Below are positions 1-6,418 of a stretch of 6,555 nt of DNA, in pieces. The notes under the pieces are model-generated. The model was not told the origin of the DNA. It worked only from the letters and a program-made list of their open reading frames with translations, and did no database searches. Each line of letters begins with the position of its first letter. Position 1 is the stretch's first letter. This DNA is from Nitrososphaerales archaeon TH703. GTDB lineage: Archaea > Thermoproteota > Nitrososphaeria > Nitrososphaerales > Nitrososphaeraceae. Location: positions 1-6,555 of the forward strand of contig JAATVL010000117.1 in the NCBI GenBank assembly GCA_014523525.1, written 5' to 3'. Both the position numbers and the translations under genes were made by a program.

Positions 1-86
1 AATTATTTTTAAATAGTTTCTCAAGAATGCTAATCAACAAACCTATTCAATTCTTATTCTTCTAATAGTCTGTACAATTATAGTAG

Positions 87-446
87 ATGAGCAAAATTGA
101 AATAAACGAAATTGAGTGGTATTTCAGAGATTTTTTATTTAAAAATCATAACAGGGGTGTATCGCAACTTCAATCGAAAACTATCCCAAATAACATGATA
201 GAAACTTATCTTAGGTATAGAAATGCAGATCTAGGGCATTTTTCCTCGATTTTAGAAATCGTACTGGAAAATCTAATCTCCTCAAAATTTATAGAACGTA
301 GAGATCTTTTTGTAGCAATAAGAGATGGCATATCTCGCTTACAATGTAGTAAATGCTATTACGTATGTTATCTTGGAAATTTAGAATCAAAGATCTGTTT
401 AAGATGTCAATGTACCGAATTAGATACATTCCCAAAAAAACATTGA
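87..446 (+). CDS. Hypothetical protein with C-terminal zinc ribbon
   Basis: I do not recognise a named family; it resembles small conserved thaumarchaeal proteins of unknown function. The product is 119 residues. Residues about 1-80 are mostly helix-compatible, with no membrane segment or signal peptide, and could be a winged-helix-like fold (inference). The C-terminus holds two CxxC knuckles, C87/C90 and C104/C107, 13 residues apart, with extra cysteines at 94 and 109; this spacing fits a zinc ribbon. A zinc ribbon on a small basic-ended protein suggests nucleic-acid or protein binding, but no role can be assigned. The ATG at 87 has no Shine-Dalgarno sequence. A TATA-like TTTTAAATA at 7-15 is rather far upstream and would imply a leader of about 45 bases. 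The gene stands alone: 146 bases separate it from the next gene, and an oligo-T run follows its stop. Confidence 0.75.
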   Translation: MSKIEINEIEWYFRDFLFKNHNRGVSQLQSKTIPNNMIETYLRYRNADLGHFSSILEIVLENLISSKFIERRDLFVAIRDGISRLQCSKCYYVCYLGNLESKICLRCQCTELDTFPKKH

Positions 447-461
447 TCTTGAAAAATCTTA

Positions 462-467
462 TTTTTT
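462..467 (+). terminator. Oligo-T terminator candidate after zinc-ribbon gene
   Basis: Six consecutive T begin 15 bases after the stop codon of the zinc-ribbon gene. Archaeal RNA polymerase terminates at short U-tracts without needing a hairpin, so this is a plausible end for that transcript. No stable stem precedes it. In AT-rich DNA such runs also occur by chance. Confidence 0.4.
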
Positions 468-553
468 ATGATTTGCACTTAATGACGTTTGGGTTGGGAA
501 TAAAAAGAAAATAAAGAAGTAACCGTCCTGGGTTTTGAATTAATTATTGAAAC

Positions 554-563
554 TCATATATAG
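554..563 (+). promoter_or_regulatory. TATA box of the Sm-like/tgtA unit
   Basis: TCATATATAG is centred about 35 bases before the ATG at 593, with a purine-rich GAAAC just upstream that could serve as a weak BRE. With archaeal spacing of about 25 bases to the start site, the transcript would have a leader of only about 10 bases. This agrees with the lack of a Shine-Dalgarno sequence before the ATG. Confidence 0.55.
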
Positions 564-592
564 AACTTTAAGAAACATTCCTAGTTGAAAAA

Positions 593-1006
593 ATGTCTGC
601 TTTAACTATAAGGAAGTTTTATGAAGAAATACTTCAATTTGTAGGAAAAAAAGTTTCCATAGAGACAACTTATGAAAAGAATTATAATGGAATATTAACC
701 GCTATCGACGAAAAATTGGATACTGTCCTCGAAAATGTAGAAGGTCATGGAATATTGAGAATTATCATAAACGGATCATTTGTGAAAGAAATAAAGCTTC
801 TAGAAAAGCCCTTTGATCTTAAGGGTCTTGCAGATCGTATATCAAGAGTATTCCCCGGCCTTGTAAAAATCAGAGATGATGTGAAGGCTATAATTGTGAT
901 GGATAAGATTAAGGTGACTGAACATGGGATTGAAGAAGGCACTGGCTTAGCTGCGGACAGGGTTAAATCAATATATGATGAATTCATGAGGGAGTTCAAG
1001 AAGTAA
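593..1006 (+). CDS. Sm-like archaeal protein (SmAP/Lsm) with C-terminal extension
   Basis: Sm-like proteins form ring-shaped oligomers that bind U-rich RNA and tRNA. In this 137-residue protein the Sm1 motif covers about residues 16-50: FVGKKVSIET, then NGILTAID, ending in LENVE, where N48 matches the conserved RNA-contacting Asn position. Sm2 is about 57-70 (IIINGSFVKEIKLL), with the NG in place of the usual RG. Residues about 76-137 form an extra alpha/beta domain; plain archaeal SmAPs are only about 75-80 residues. The length and layout match the augmented SmAP3 class known from Pyrobaculum aerophilum, whose structure shows a two-ring 14-mer. The ATG at 593 sits close behind a good TATA box. 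The stop lies 2 bases before the tgtA start, so the two are very likely co-transcribed and perhaps translationally coupled. The fold is clear; the RNA target is not known. Confidence 0.85.
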   Translation: MSALTIRKFYEEILQFVGKKVSIETTYEKNYNGILTAIDEKLDTVLENVEGHGILRIIINGSFVKEIKLLEKPFDLKGLADRISRVFPGLVKIRDDVKAIIVMDKIKVTEHGIEEGTGLAADRVKSIYDEFMREFKK

Positions 1007-1008
1007 AT

Positions 1009-2553
1009 TTGTTATTTGAGGTCAGATATTCTGACCTGGCAGGAAGGATAGGAAAAATCAAAACTCCTAGTGGGACTTTTGAGACTCCTGCCTTTATCCC
1101 TGTTATACATCCTGTAACACAGTCTGTAGATGTAGAGTTTTTGAAGAAATTAGGTTTTGAAGCAGTTATTACAAACGCGTATATCACATTAAAACAATAT
1201 GGCGAAACTGCGCGGGAAAAGGGCATTCATAAATTAATAAATTTTGATGGTCCAATAATGACAGATTCCGGTGGCTACCAAGTACTCGAGTACGGTGCTA
1301 TTGAAGCAGAACCTTCATTTATAGCCCAATTTGAGAATGATATTCAAAGTGATATTTGTGTGCCTCTTGATAAGCCAACAGGGTATGGACTGAGTTATGA
1401 AGTGGCTGAAAGGTATGTTAATGAAACAATCAGAAATTCCCAAGAAACATTGAATCTCATCAAGAGTAACAGTAACCGAAACTCTGTTTGGGTAGGTCCA
1501 GTGCAGGGTGCCGAACATCTTGACTTAGTCAAGAGATCTGCGGGATTACTTGACGCGATGGGATATGAAATGATGGCTCTCGGTAGTCCTGTCCAATTAC
1601 TAGAATCATATGAATTTGCAATTTTAGCTGACATGATAGGAACTCTGAAGTCAACTGTTATGTCCAAACCTATTCATCTCTTTGGAGCCGGACATCCCTT
1701 AACGATACCATTGGCAGTAGCGTTAGGATGTGATACTTTTGATTCTGCTTCGTATATGCTGTACGCAAGAGACGACAGGTACATGCATCCAAATGGTACT
1801 TCAAGATTGGATAAGTTGGTATATCTTGCATGTCAATGTCCAATTTGTATAAATATGAAAGTTAAAGAATTTGTTAGCCTTGAGCATGACGAAAAGATAG
1901 ACAAATTGGCTAAGCATAATCTCTACGTATTAAGATCCGAAGTTTTATCGGTTAAACAAGCTATCATGGAAGGAAGACTTTGGGAATATGTTGGACAAAA
2001 AGCACGAGCTCATCCTAAATTAATGGAGGCCTTTAAATTATTCATGAATTACAAACACTTAGAAGATGGTACACCATTCTTTAAGAAAAAAGCAATATTT
2101 TTTATAGAATCAATCGACCAATATCGACCAGAAGCTTCTAGATTAAGAAGGATTTTTAGTTCATTTAAAACAAATAAGAAAAAGATCGTTCTTTTTCCTG
2201 ATACACAAGTTTCTCCCTTTTATAGTTCGCAAGAATATCACAAATTATCAAGGAAATTTTCAGATTACCTAATTTGTGCTTATAATCCTTTTCTTGGTAT
2301 CATTCCAACTGAAATTTCAGATATTTATCCTGCTGCTCACAAGTTGATATCCATGAAAAAGTTTACCTACAGTAATAGAAATGACTATCCAACGTTTGTT
2401 AGTTCATTAGAAAAATTCCTATCATGTAATTTTTTTGATGATGTGATAATTGTTGCCGACGATTTCATGCAAGGGGTAGTGCGTGATATGCATATAATAT
2501 CTAAAAAGCTAAAGATTATCAAATATAGCGATGATATAATGGAGCAACTTTAA
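1009..2553 (+). CDS. tgtA: Archaeosine tRNA-guanine(15) transglycosylase
   Basis: TgtA exchanges guanine 15 in the D-loop of archaeal tRNA for preQ0, the precursor of archaeosine. The catalytic barrel covers about residues 1-345. D86 lies in TDSGGYQ, GPVQG is at 163-167, and FGAGHP at 225-230 precedes the nucleophile region, where D245 in CDTFDSASY is the predicted nucleophile. The zinc site is C275, C277, C280 and H303, the CxCxxC...H pattern of all TGTs. A second domain (about 364-514) contains RPEASRLRR and FLGIIPTEISDIYPAAH, resembling the C1/DUF5591 region shared by TgtA and ArcS. At 514 residues it is shorter than euryarchaeal TgtA (about 580), and I see no PUA domain at the end. The start is TTG: the frame is closed by TGA at 979-981, there is no ATG before the conserved N-terminus, and a weak GAGGGAG lies 15-21 bases upstream. 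It follows the Sm-like gene by 2 bases. Confidence 0.93.
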   Translation: MLFEVRYSDLAGRIGKIKTPSGTFETPAFIPVIHPVTQSVDVEFLKKLGFEAVITNAYITLKQYGETAREKGIHKLINFDGPIMTDSGGYQVLEYGAIEAEPSFIAQFENDIQSDICVPLDKPTGYGLSYEVAERYVNETIRNSQETLNLIKSNSNRNSVWVGPVQGAEHLDLVKRSAGLLDAMGYEMMALGSPVQLLESYEFAILADMIGTLKSTVMSKPIHLFGAGHPLTIPLAVALGCDTFDSASYMLYARDDRYMHPNGTSRLDKLVYLACQCPICINMKVKEFVSLEHDEKIDKLAKHNLYVLRSEVLSVKQAIMEGRLWEYVGQKARAHPKLMEAFKLFMNYKHLEDGTPFFKKKAIFFIESIDQYRPEASRLRRIFSSFKTNKKKIVLFPDTQVSPFYSSQEYHKLSRKFSDYLICAYNPFLGIIPTEISDIYPAAHKLISMKKFTYSNRNDYPTFVSSLEKFLSCNFFDDVIIVADDFMQGVVRDMHIISKKLKIIKYSDDIMEQL

Positions 2554-2605
2554 TGATTTACTTACTCCAGATTATGATAAATTTATTTTGTAGTCCAGAT
2601 TCTTG

Positions 2606-2615
2606 CTTAAATATT
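2606..2615 (+). promoter_or_regulatory. TATA box of the DUF6659-like gene
   Basis: CTTAAATATT is centred about 32 bases before the ATG at 2642, in the 88-base gap after tgtA. The predicted start site lies about 5-8 bases before the ATG, so the transcript would be almost leaderless. This indicates that the gene has its own promoter rather than depending on the Sm-like/tgtA transcript. Confidence 0.5.
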
Positions 2616-2641
2616 AGAAATGGTTAAGATAAATAATAAAA

Positions 2642-3055
2642 ATGGCAACTGATTATGAATTCATTTATACGTTTTGTGAAGAGTTATTAAATTTAGATAA
2701 TTCTCTTCGATGGATCGGTATTTCTAATAGATATGGTGTTTTGATTAATGTTGAACAACGCGAAGGATTAAAACCATTAATGTCCGAAGAGGAAAGTGAA
2801 GAGTATGCTGCGGCTGCAGTTTCAAGATATAGAAGTAGGGTTAAATTTCAAACAAAAATTGGGAAACTAAATTACGCGGTGGGGAGATATGAAAATGTGA
2901 CCAGGATTACTATTCCTATAAGTAACGACTTTTTTCTTCTCTTAACAATTGATAAAGGGAAAAATTATGATGACATAATTCTTGAAAAGATAATTCCGTT
3001 TATCGACAAGAGTAGGAGCAAATTTAATTCTGGAGATCCAAATCCAAATGATTGA
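2642..3055 (+). CDS. DUF6659-like small protein, possible roadblock/profilin-type fold
   Basis: This 137-residue soluble protein resembles a family of small proteins that is abundant in thaumarchaea and, as far as I recall, is named DUF6659. Visible hallmarks are a central SNRYGVLINVEQREGLKPLMSE stretch (split here as residues 28-49), an acidic helix EEESEEYAAAA at 49-59, and a later beta-rich segment ending in FFLLLTIDKG (97-106), then a helix with the I-x-x-K-I-I pattern. The alternating strands and helices suggest a sensor-like alpha/beta fold such as roadblock or profilin, but this is inference. The last residues (about 122-137) are polar and probably disordered. There is no catalytic motif, metal site, signal peptide or membrane helix. 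The ATG at 2642 is supported by a TATA box at the right distance. The gene converges on the Ubl-E1 gene with a 42-base gap that holds no clear terminator. Its role is unknown. Confidence 0.75.
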   Translation: MATDYEFIYTFCEELLNLDNSLRWIGISNRYGVLINVEQREGLKPLMSEEESEEYAAAAVSRYRSRVKFQTKIGKLNYAVGRYENVTRITIPISNDFFLLLTIDKGKNYDDIILEKIIPFIDKSRSKFNSGDPNPND

Positions 3056-3097
3056 TTTATGGTCGCCATACTAGACTATTCTAAAAACTATTGAAAA

Positions 3098-4453
3098 TTA
3101 TGGTTTGATGTCATTCACAAAACTGTTGTAAATTGATAGTGCTTCGTCCTCGCTTTTTGCCCCTACAATAGTGGCTGCACCACTGATCATAAAGCTTATT
3201 GAAAGATTATCAGAATTACTAGTCATGATTGTTAAGCCTAGCTCTCCTTTTGTCTTAATAGTATAACCCAACCTTTCTGCACTTTTTTCAATTCCAATCA
3301 GATTTAAGGATGACGAAATTTGCGCAGGTGTAACGGTGTATGTTCTCTTTCCTCGGTCACGACCGCATAGTTCCTCAATTATTAGATCCTGTGTTTCCAA
3401 TTGACTTTTATCTATTCTTTTTATTCCGCATGAAGGACATTCTTCTTGTCTAAATACTGAAACTTTCTCTAGTGACAGATCGTTTAGATCTATATACAAG
3501 AGCTTATTTTCTAGTGCTGGTTTTTCTCCTAGAATAATCTTGACTACTTCAGAAACTTGAATACCGCCGACTAGATATAAAATTGATGGATGTACACCTT
3601 CAGTGCTACAAGTAGGCATATCGTCTTCTGCTAATGCAGGAAAGATACACCTCAGACAGGCGGTTTTATTTGGAATTATTGTGCAAATTGAACCTAACAT
3701 GCCCAAGGCACCTGCATAAATAAAAGGGATATTCAGTTTAACGCATGCGTCATTTAGTGCATACCTGGCATCTATACTATCTAATGCATCCACGACTATA
3801 TCAAATCCTTTAACAATGCTCTCAGCAGTATATTTAGTAACAGAATTCGGAAGAGCTTCGATCTCAACACCTGAATTTATTTGTTGAAGTTTTTCTTTTG
3901 CAGCTTCAACTTTTACTCTGCCTATATCGTTTTCTGTGTAAAGGTGCTGTCTGTGTAAATTAGAAATTTCTATGATGTCTCTGTCTACTATCTTCAATTT
4001 TCCGATCCCCATCGCAGTTAGTTGTGTAACTACAGGATTGCCTATTCCTCCAATTCCAACAACACAGACCTTTGCCTTTCTAAGTTTTTCTAAACCAACG
4101 AACCCTATTTCATCGAGCATTATCTGTCTAGAGTATCGTTGTAAATCCTCGTTCTTCAATTCAGAACCGCCAGCTACTGCTGGAAGAATATAAATAGAAT
4201 CACCTTTGTTAAGCTTCATGGCCATGCCATCATTACTAAAGCGCATATTTTTTCCGTTTATGTAAATGTTAATTAATGATCTTGGTTTCCCGTTCAAATC
4301 CAAAACTTTACGCTTAAAATCTTCTCCGAGTTCTTCCGTTACTTTGGTAAATGCGTCTTGCAGATCTATGGCATCTAACGGGATCTTCTTTTCCCCGCTA
4401 CCTTTCATAAGAACAGAAGGGATGATGAATTCAATACTTGTCATTCTATTCAT
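3098..4453 (-). CDS. Ubiquitin-like (MoaD/ThiS) domain fused to E1-like MoeB/ThiF adenylyltransferase
   Basis: E1-like enzymes adenylate the C-terminal Gly-Gly of MoaD/ThiS sulfur carriers for molybdopterin, thiamine, tRNA thiolation or cysteine synthesis. Here carrier and enzyme are one 451-residue chain. Residues about 5-96 form a beta-grasp domain ending in ILPAVAGG, with the Gly pair at 95-96. The E1 domain follows at once: QRYSRQ (105-110), the nucleotide loop GIGGIG (133-138), D157/D159, NLHRQ (165-169) with R168, K181, and the ATP/Mg aspartate D225 in VDALDS. Structural zinc cysteines are C266/C269 (CLRC) and C339/C342 (CPSC). C282 in PTCSTEGVHP matches the active-site Cys of sulfur-transferring members such as Uba4/MOCS3. 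There is no rhodanese domain; residues about 355-451 are an unrecognised C-terminal domain. The start ATG is 6 bases after the thrC stop; an in-frame ATG nine bases inside is an alternative. The partner pathway is not decided by sequence alone. Confidence 0.9.
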   Translation of the reverse strand: MNRMTSIEFIIPSVLMKGSGEKKIPLDAIDLQDAFTKVTEELGEDFKRKVLDLNGKPRSLINIYINGKNMRFSNDGMAMKLNKGDSIYILPAVAGGSELKNEDLQRYSRQIMLDEIGFVGLEKLRKAKVCVVGIGGIGNPVVTQLTAMGIGKLKIVDRDIIEISNLHRQHLYTENDIGRVKVEAAKEKLQQINSGVEIEALPNSVTKYTAESIVKGFDIVVDALDSIDARYALNDACVKLNIPFIYAGALGMLGSICTIIPNKTACLRCIFPALAEDDMPTCSTEGVHPSILYLVGGIQVSEVVKIILGEKPALENKLLYIDLNDLSLEKVSVFRQEECPSCGIKRIDKSQLETQDLIIEELCGRDRGKRTYTVTPAQISSSLNLIGIEKSAERLGYTIKTKGELGLTIMTSNSDNLSISFMISGAATIVGAKSEDEALSIYNSFVNDIKP

Positions 4454-4459
4454 CTCTGT

Positions 4460-5683
4460 CTAGGTAATCATCGCAGATACGGTTTGTACGTCTGGCTTAA
4501 CAATGTCAAGTTTAGGCAATCTACTTATTATTGCTTCAGTAGATTTCAATCCGTTACCGGTAACATAACATACTACTTTTTCATCTTTTTCTATAAACCC
4601 ATCATCAACTAGTTTTTTGAGTACAGCAATAGAGAGACCACCCGCAGGTTCAGTAAAAATGCCCTCAGTTTTAGCGAGTGTCATAATTCCATCAATAATT
4701 TCATCATCAGTAGCTTCTTCAGCAATACCACTGTACTGTTTCAATCTTTTCAGAACATAAACGCCGTCTCCAGGATCCCCAATAGCTAAACTCTTTGCTA
4801 TAGTATCTGGTCTTTCTACAGGAACTATTTGAGTATTTTTCTTAAACGCATCAACTATTGGAGCGCAACCATGTGGTTGTGCCGCTGTAACTTTAAGATT
4901 TGAAACATCCCCAACAAGTCCTATTTCATGCAACTCTTCAAATCCTTTACAAATAGCAGTTAGCATTGCACCGCTACCAACGGGTATAATAAGATGATCT
5001 GGTATCTCCCAGTTGAGTTGCTCAGCTACTTCAAACGCTAATGTCTTCGAACCTTCCACGTAATATGGTCTCATATTAATATTTACAATTCCTATGCCTT
5101 TTGAATCTCCTATTATTGAGGCAACCCTATTGGCATCGTCATAAGTCCCTTCAACTGCAACAAATTTCGCACCGTAAGATAATGCCTGTGCAATCTTTAC
5201 ATTTTCAATATCGGATGGCGCGAAAATAAAACATGGCAAATGGGCTTTAGCGGCATGAGCGGCTGTTGCCGAAGCTAAATTTCCAGTCGATGCACATCCG
5301 ACTGCCTTGAGTTTGATCTCTCTAGATTTTGAAATTGCCACACCCGCAGGCCTATCTTTGAATGAAAAAGTTGGATTTACAGAATCGTTCTTTATGAACA
5401 GATTCTTAAGGTTCCCGATATGTGTTCCTAAATCTTCTGCATGTTGCAGAGGTGTAAAACCAGCATGAATATTTACTATGCAGTTCTTATCAGCAATTGG
5501 CAAGAGCTCGAAATAGCGCCAATATGTCTTATCCTGTCTTGAAGAAAAGGTGTCCCTGCTTAAATCGGTTGGAACATCATATATAACATCGAGTGGGCCA
5601 AAACACTCTTCACATATGTATTTGAATATTGGAGTATATTCAGCGCCGCATTCTCTACACTTTAGAAAACGAATTGAACCCAT
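4460..5683 (-). CDS. thrC: Threonine synthase (PLP-dependent)
   Basis: Threonine synthase converts O-phosphohomoserine and water to threonine and phosphate, the last step of threonine synthesis in the cytoplasm. The 407-residue product has the fold-type II PLP enzyme pattern. An N-terminal zinc ribbon (C9/C12 and C24/C27) is followed by GFTPL at 75-79, then NPTFSFKDRPAG (103-114), in which K109 is the PLP Schiff-base lysine. ASTGN (131-135) is the cofactor-contacting loop, VGSGAM (235-240) binds the PLP phosphate, TEPAGG is at 344-349, and TGNGLK (375-380) is the conserved C-terminal motif. Length and the zinc ribbon fit archaeal-type ThrC. It is the first gene of a leftward two-gene unit with the Ubl-E1 fusion 6 bases downstream. 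The ATG at 5683 is directly followed by the zinc-ribbon segment, so the start is secure. A related beta-replacing activity, such as a sulfhydrylase, cannot be excluded. Confidence 0.93.
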   Translation of the reverse strand: MGSIRFLKCRECGAEYTPIFKYICEECFGPLDVIYDVPTDLSRDTFSSRQDKTYWRYFELLPIADKNCIVNIHAGFTPLQHAEDLGTHIGNLKNLFIKNDSVNPTFSFKDRPAGVAISKSREIKLKAVGCASTGNLASATAAHAAKAHLPCFIFAPSDIENVKIAQALSYGAKFVAVEGTYDDANRVASIIGDSKGIGIVNINMRPYYVEGSKTLAFEVAEQLNWEIPDHLIIPVGSGAMLTAICKGFEELHEIGLVGDVSNLKVTAAQPHGCAPIVDAFKKNTQIVPVERPDTIAKSLAIGDPGDGVYVLKRLKQYSGIAEEATDDEIIDGIMTLAKTEGIFTEPAGGLSIAVLKKLVDDGFIEKDEKVVCYVTGNGLKSTEAIISRLPKLDIVKPDVQTVSAMIT

Positions 5684-5712
5684 GTATACTCAACTATCAA
5701 CAATTTGTTTGG

Positions 5713-5722
5713 TAATAAATAT
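5713..5722 (-). promoter_or_regulatory. Candidate TATA box of the thrC unit
   Basis: On the minus strand this reads ATATTTATTA, centred about 35 bases before the thrC ATG, which would give a leader of about 10 bases. A second TATA-like site (ATATAAAA, 5766-5773 on the minus strand) lies about 85 bases upstream and would give a leader of about 60 bases, so the choice is open. Between the two lies a 6-bp inverted repeat, AGTAAT/ATTACT (5730-5735 and 5742-5747), that could be an operator or chance. Confidence 0.35.
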
Positions 5723-5858
5723 CACTAATAGTAATTTTAGTATTACTTAATTTTTTTACTCCAAAATTTTATATCTAATAAACATCAATTACATCAAATA
5801 TAGCACACACTCAGAATTCAATATAATTATTACATAATCAAGGAATAAATCGTCAATT

Positions 5859-6200
5859 TTATTGAAGGAATAGTCTATTATGGAAACATGACCTACTTCC
5901 TGTATGACATGCAGGATTTTTTGAATCTACAAGGTAAATGACTGAATCTTGATCACAATCAACTAGAATATCCTTCACTACTTGAATATTTCCAGATTCT
6001 TCTCCTTTCATCCAGAGTTTTTTACGAGAAACACTCCAAAACCAGGCATTTCCGGTTTTGACTGTATTTTCGATTGCAATTCTATTTGCATAGGCAAGCA
6101 TCAAAATATCTTTAGATTTAATATCTTGGACTACTACCGGGATAAGGCCATTTCTCTTAGCAAAATCTAGTTTATCTATGAATTTATCATGAATCTTCAT
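5859..6200 (-). CDS. hisI: Phosphoribosyl-AMP cyclohydrolase
   Basis: HisI opens the purine ring of phosphoribosyl-AMP to give ProFAR, the third step of histidine synthesis. The 113-residue product has the full family signature. FWSVSRKKLWMKGEESGN (residues 54-71) is the family's ring-binding block, and DCDQD (81-85) supplies the Mg-binding aspartates D81, D83 and D85. C82, C98 and C105 are the three zinc cysteines, with H99 in ACHTG. It is a stand-alone cyclohydrolase without a fused HisE pyrophosphohydrolase, as usual in archaea. I start it at the ATG at 6198-6200; a GTG immediately before it (6201-6203) is in frame and would add one residue. No other his gene is visible, so it looks separated from the rest of the pathway. 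It reads in the same direction as thrC, but a gap of about 175 bases and separate TATA-like sites argue for independent transcription. Confidence 0.93.
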   Translation of the reverse strand: MKIHDKFIDKLDFAKRNGLIPVVVQDIKSKDILMLAYANRIAIENTVKTGNAWFWSVSRKKLWMKGEESGNIQVVKDILVDCDQDSVIYLVDSKNPACHTGSRSCFHNRLFLQ

Positions 6201-6219
6201 CACGATTCGTTCTTAACCT

Positions 6220-6235
6220 ACAAGATAAATCTTGT
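6220..6235 (-). promoter_or_regulatory. Palindrome upstream of hisI (operator candidate)
   Basis: ACAAGATAAATCTTGT has 7-bp arms around a 2-base centre, 20-35 bases before the hisI ATG. If the TATA-like site at 6244-6253 is used, the start site falls inside it at about 6223, where a bound dimeric regulator would block initiation. No regulator is known from the window, and a single copy is weak evidence. Confidence 0.3.
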
Positions 6236-6243
6236 TATGCATT

Positions 6244-6253
6244 GAATATAAGT
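6244..6253 (-). promoter_or_regulatory. Candidate TATA box of hisI
   Basis: The minus strand reads ACTTATATTC, centred about 49 bases before the hisI ATG, implying a leader of about 20 bases. CTTTTAAAG nearby (6261-6269) is a second TTTAAA-type candidate that would lengthen the leader to about 40 bases. No Shine-Dalgarno sequence is seen before the ATG. Confidence 0.35.
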
Positions 6254-6269
6254 CTAGCACCTTTTAAAG

Positions 6270-6418
6270 TTCAGGTATTTCTCCAGTATGACGACCACGG
6301 TTGCCATCTGACATTCTCATTGAACAAAGCTTCAAATCAGCATAAACTCGATAAATTCTGAGTATTGAATAATCGATAGCAAAATTGGTAAAGATATATT
6401 CACTGATTTATACCTGAA
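6270..6418. repeat. Inverted repeat bounding a 149-base segment (small element candidate)
   Basis: TTCAGGTAT at 6270-6278 recurs inverted as ATACCTGAA at 6410-6418. The match continues imperfectly inwards (TTC-TCCAGT against AAA-TC-AGT), giving about 13-14 matches over 17 bases. The 47-codon minus-strand fragment lies almost exactly between the ends. This could be a MITE-like relic or the terminal stem of a structured RNA. I see no convincing target-site duplication in the flanks (AAAG against TACT). Confidence 0.25.

Noticed and set aside
447..592. A possible tRNA or small RNA in the gap before the Sm-like gene
   Set aside because: No cloverleaf, T-arm consensus or C/D-box pair can be found in these 146 bases; only the T-run and the TATA box stand out.
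3972..4193. Open frames on the strand opposite the Ubl-E1 gene, and similar ones opposite tgtA, thrC and hisI
   Set aside because: They lie wholly inside well-supported genes, have no family motifs and read as shadows of the real coding frames.
5767..5775. A TATA-like TTTTATATC on the plus strand between thrC and hisI
   Set aside because: No plus-strand gene follows it; the sequence downstream has no usable start codon before it runs antisense into hisI. The same bases may serve the minus strand instead.
6288..6311. A seven-codon frame MTTTVAI on the plus strand downstream of a TTTAAA site, resembling a Thr-rich leader peptide
   Set aside because: It leads into no downstream biosynthetic gene on the same strand in this window, classical attenuation is not established in archaea, and such short frames are common by chance.
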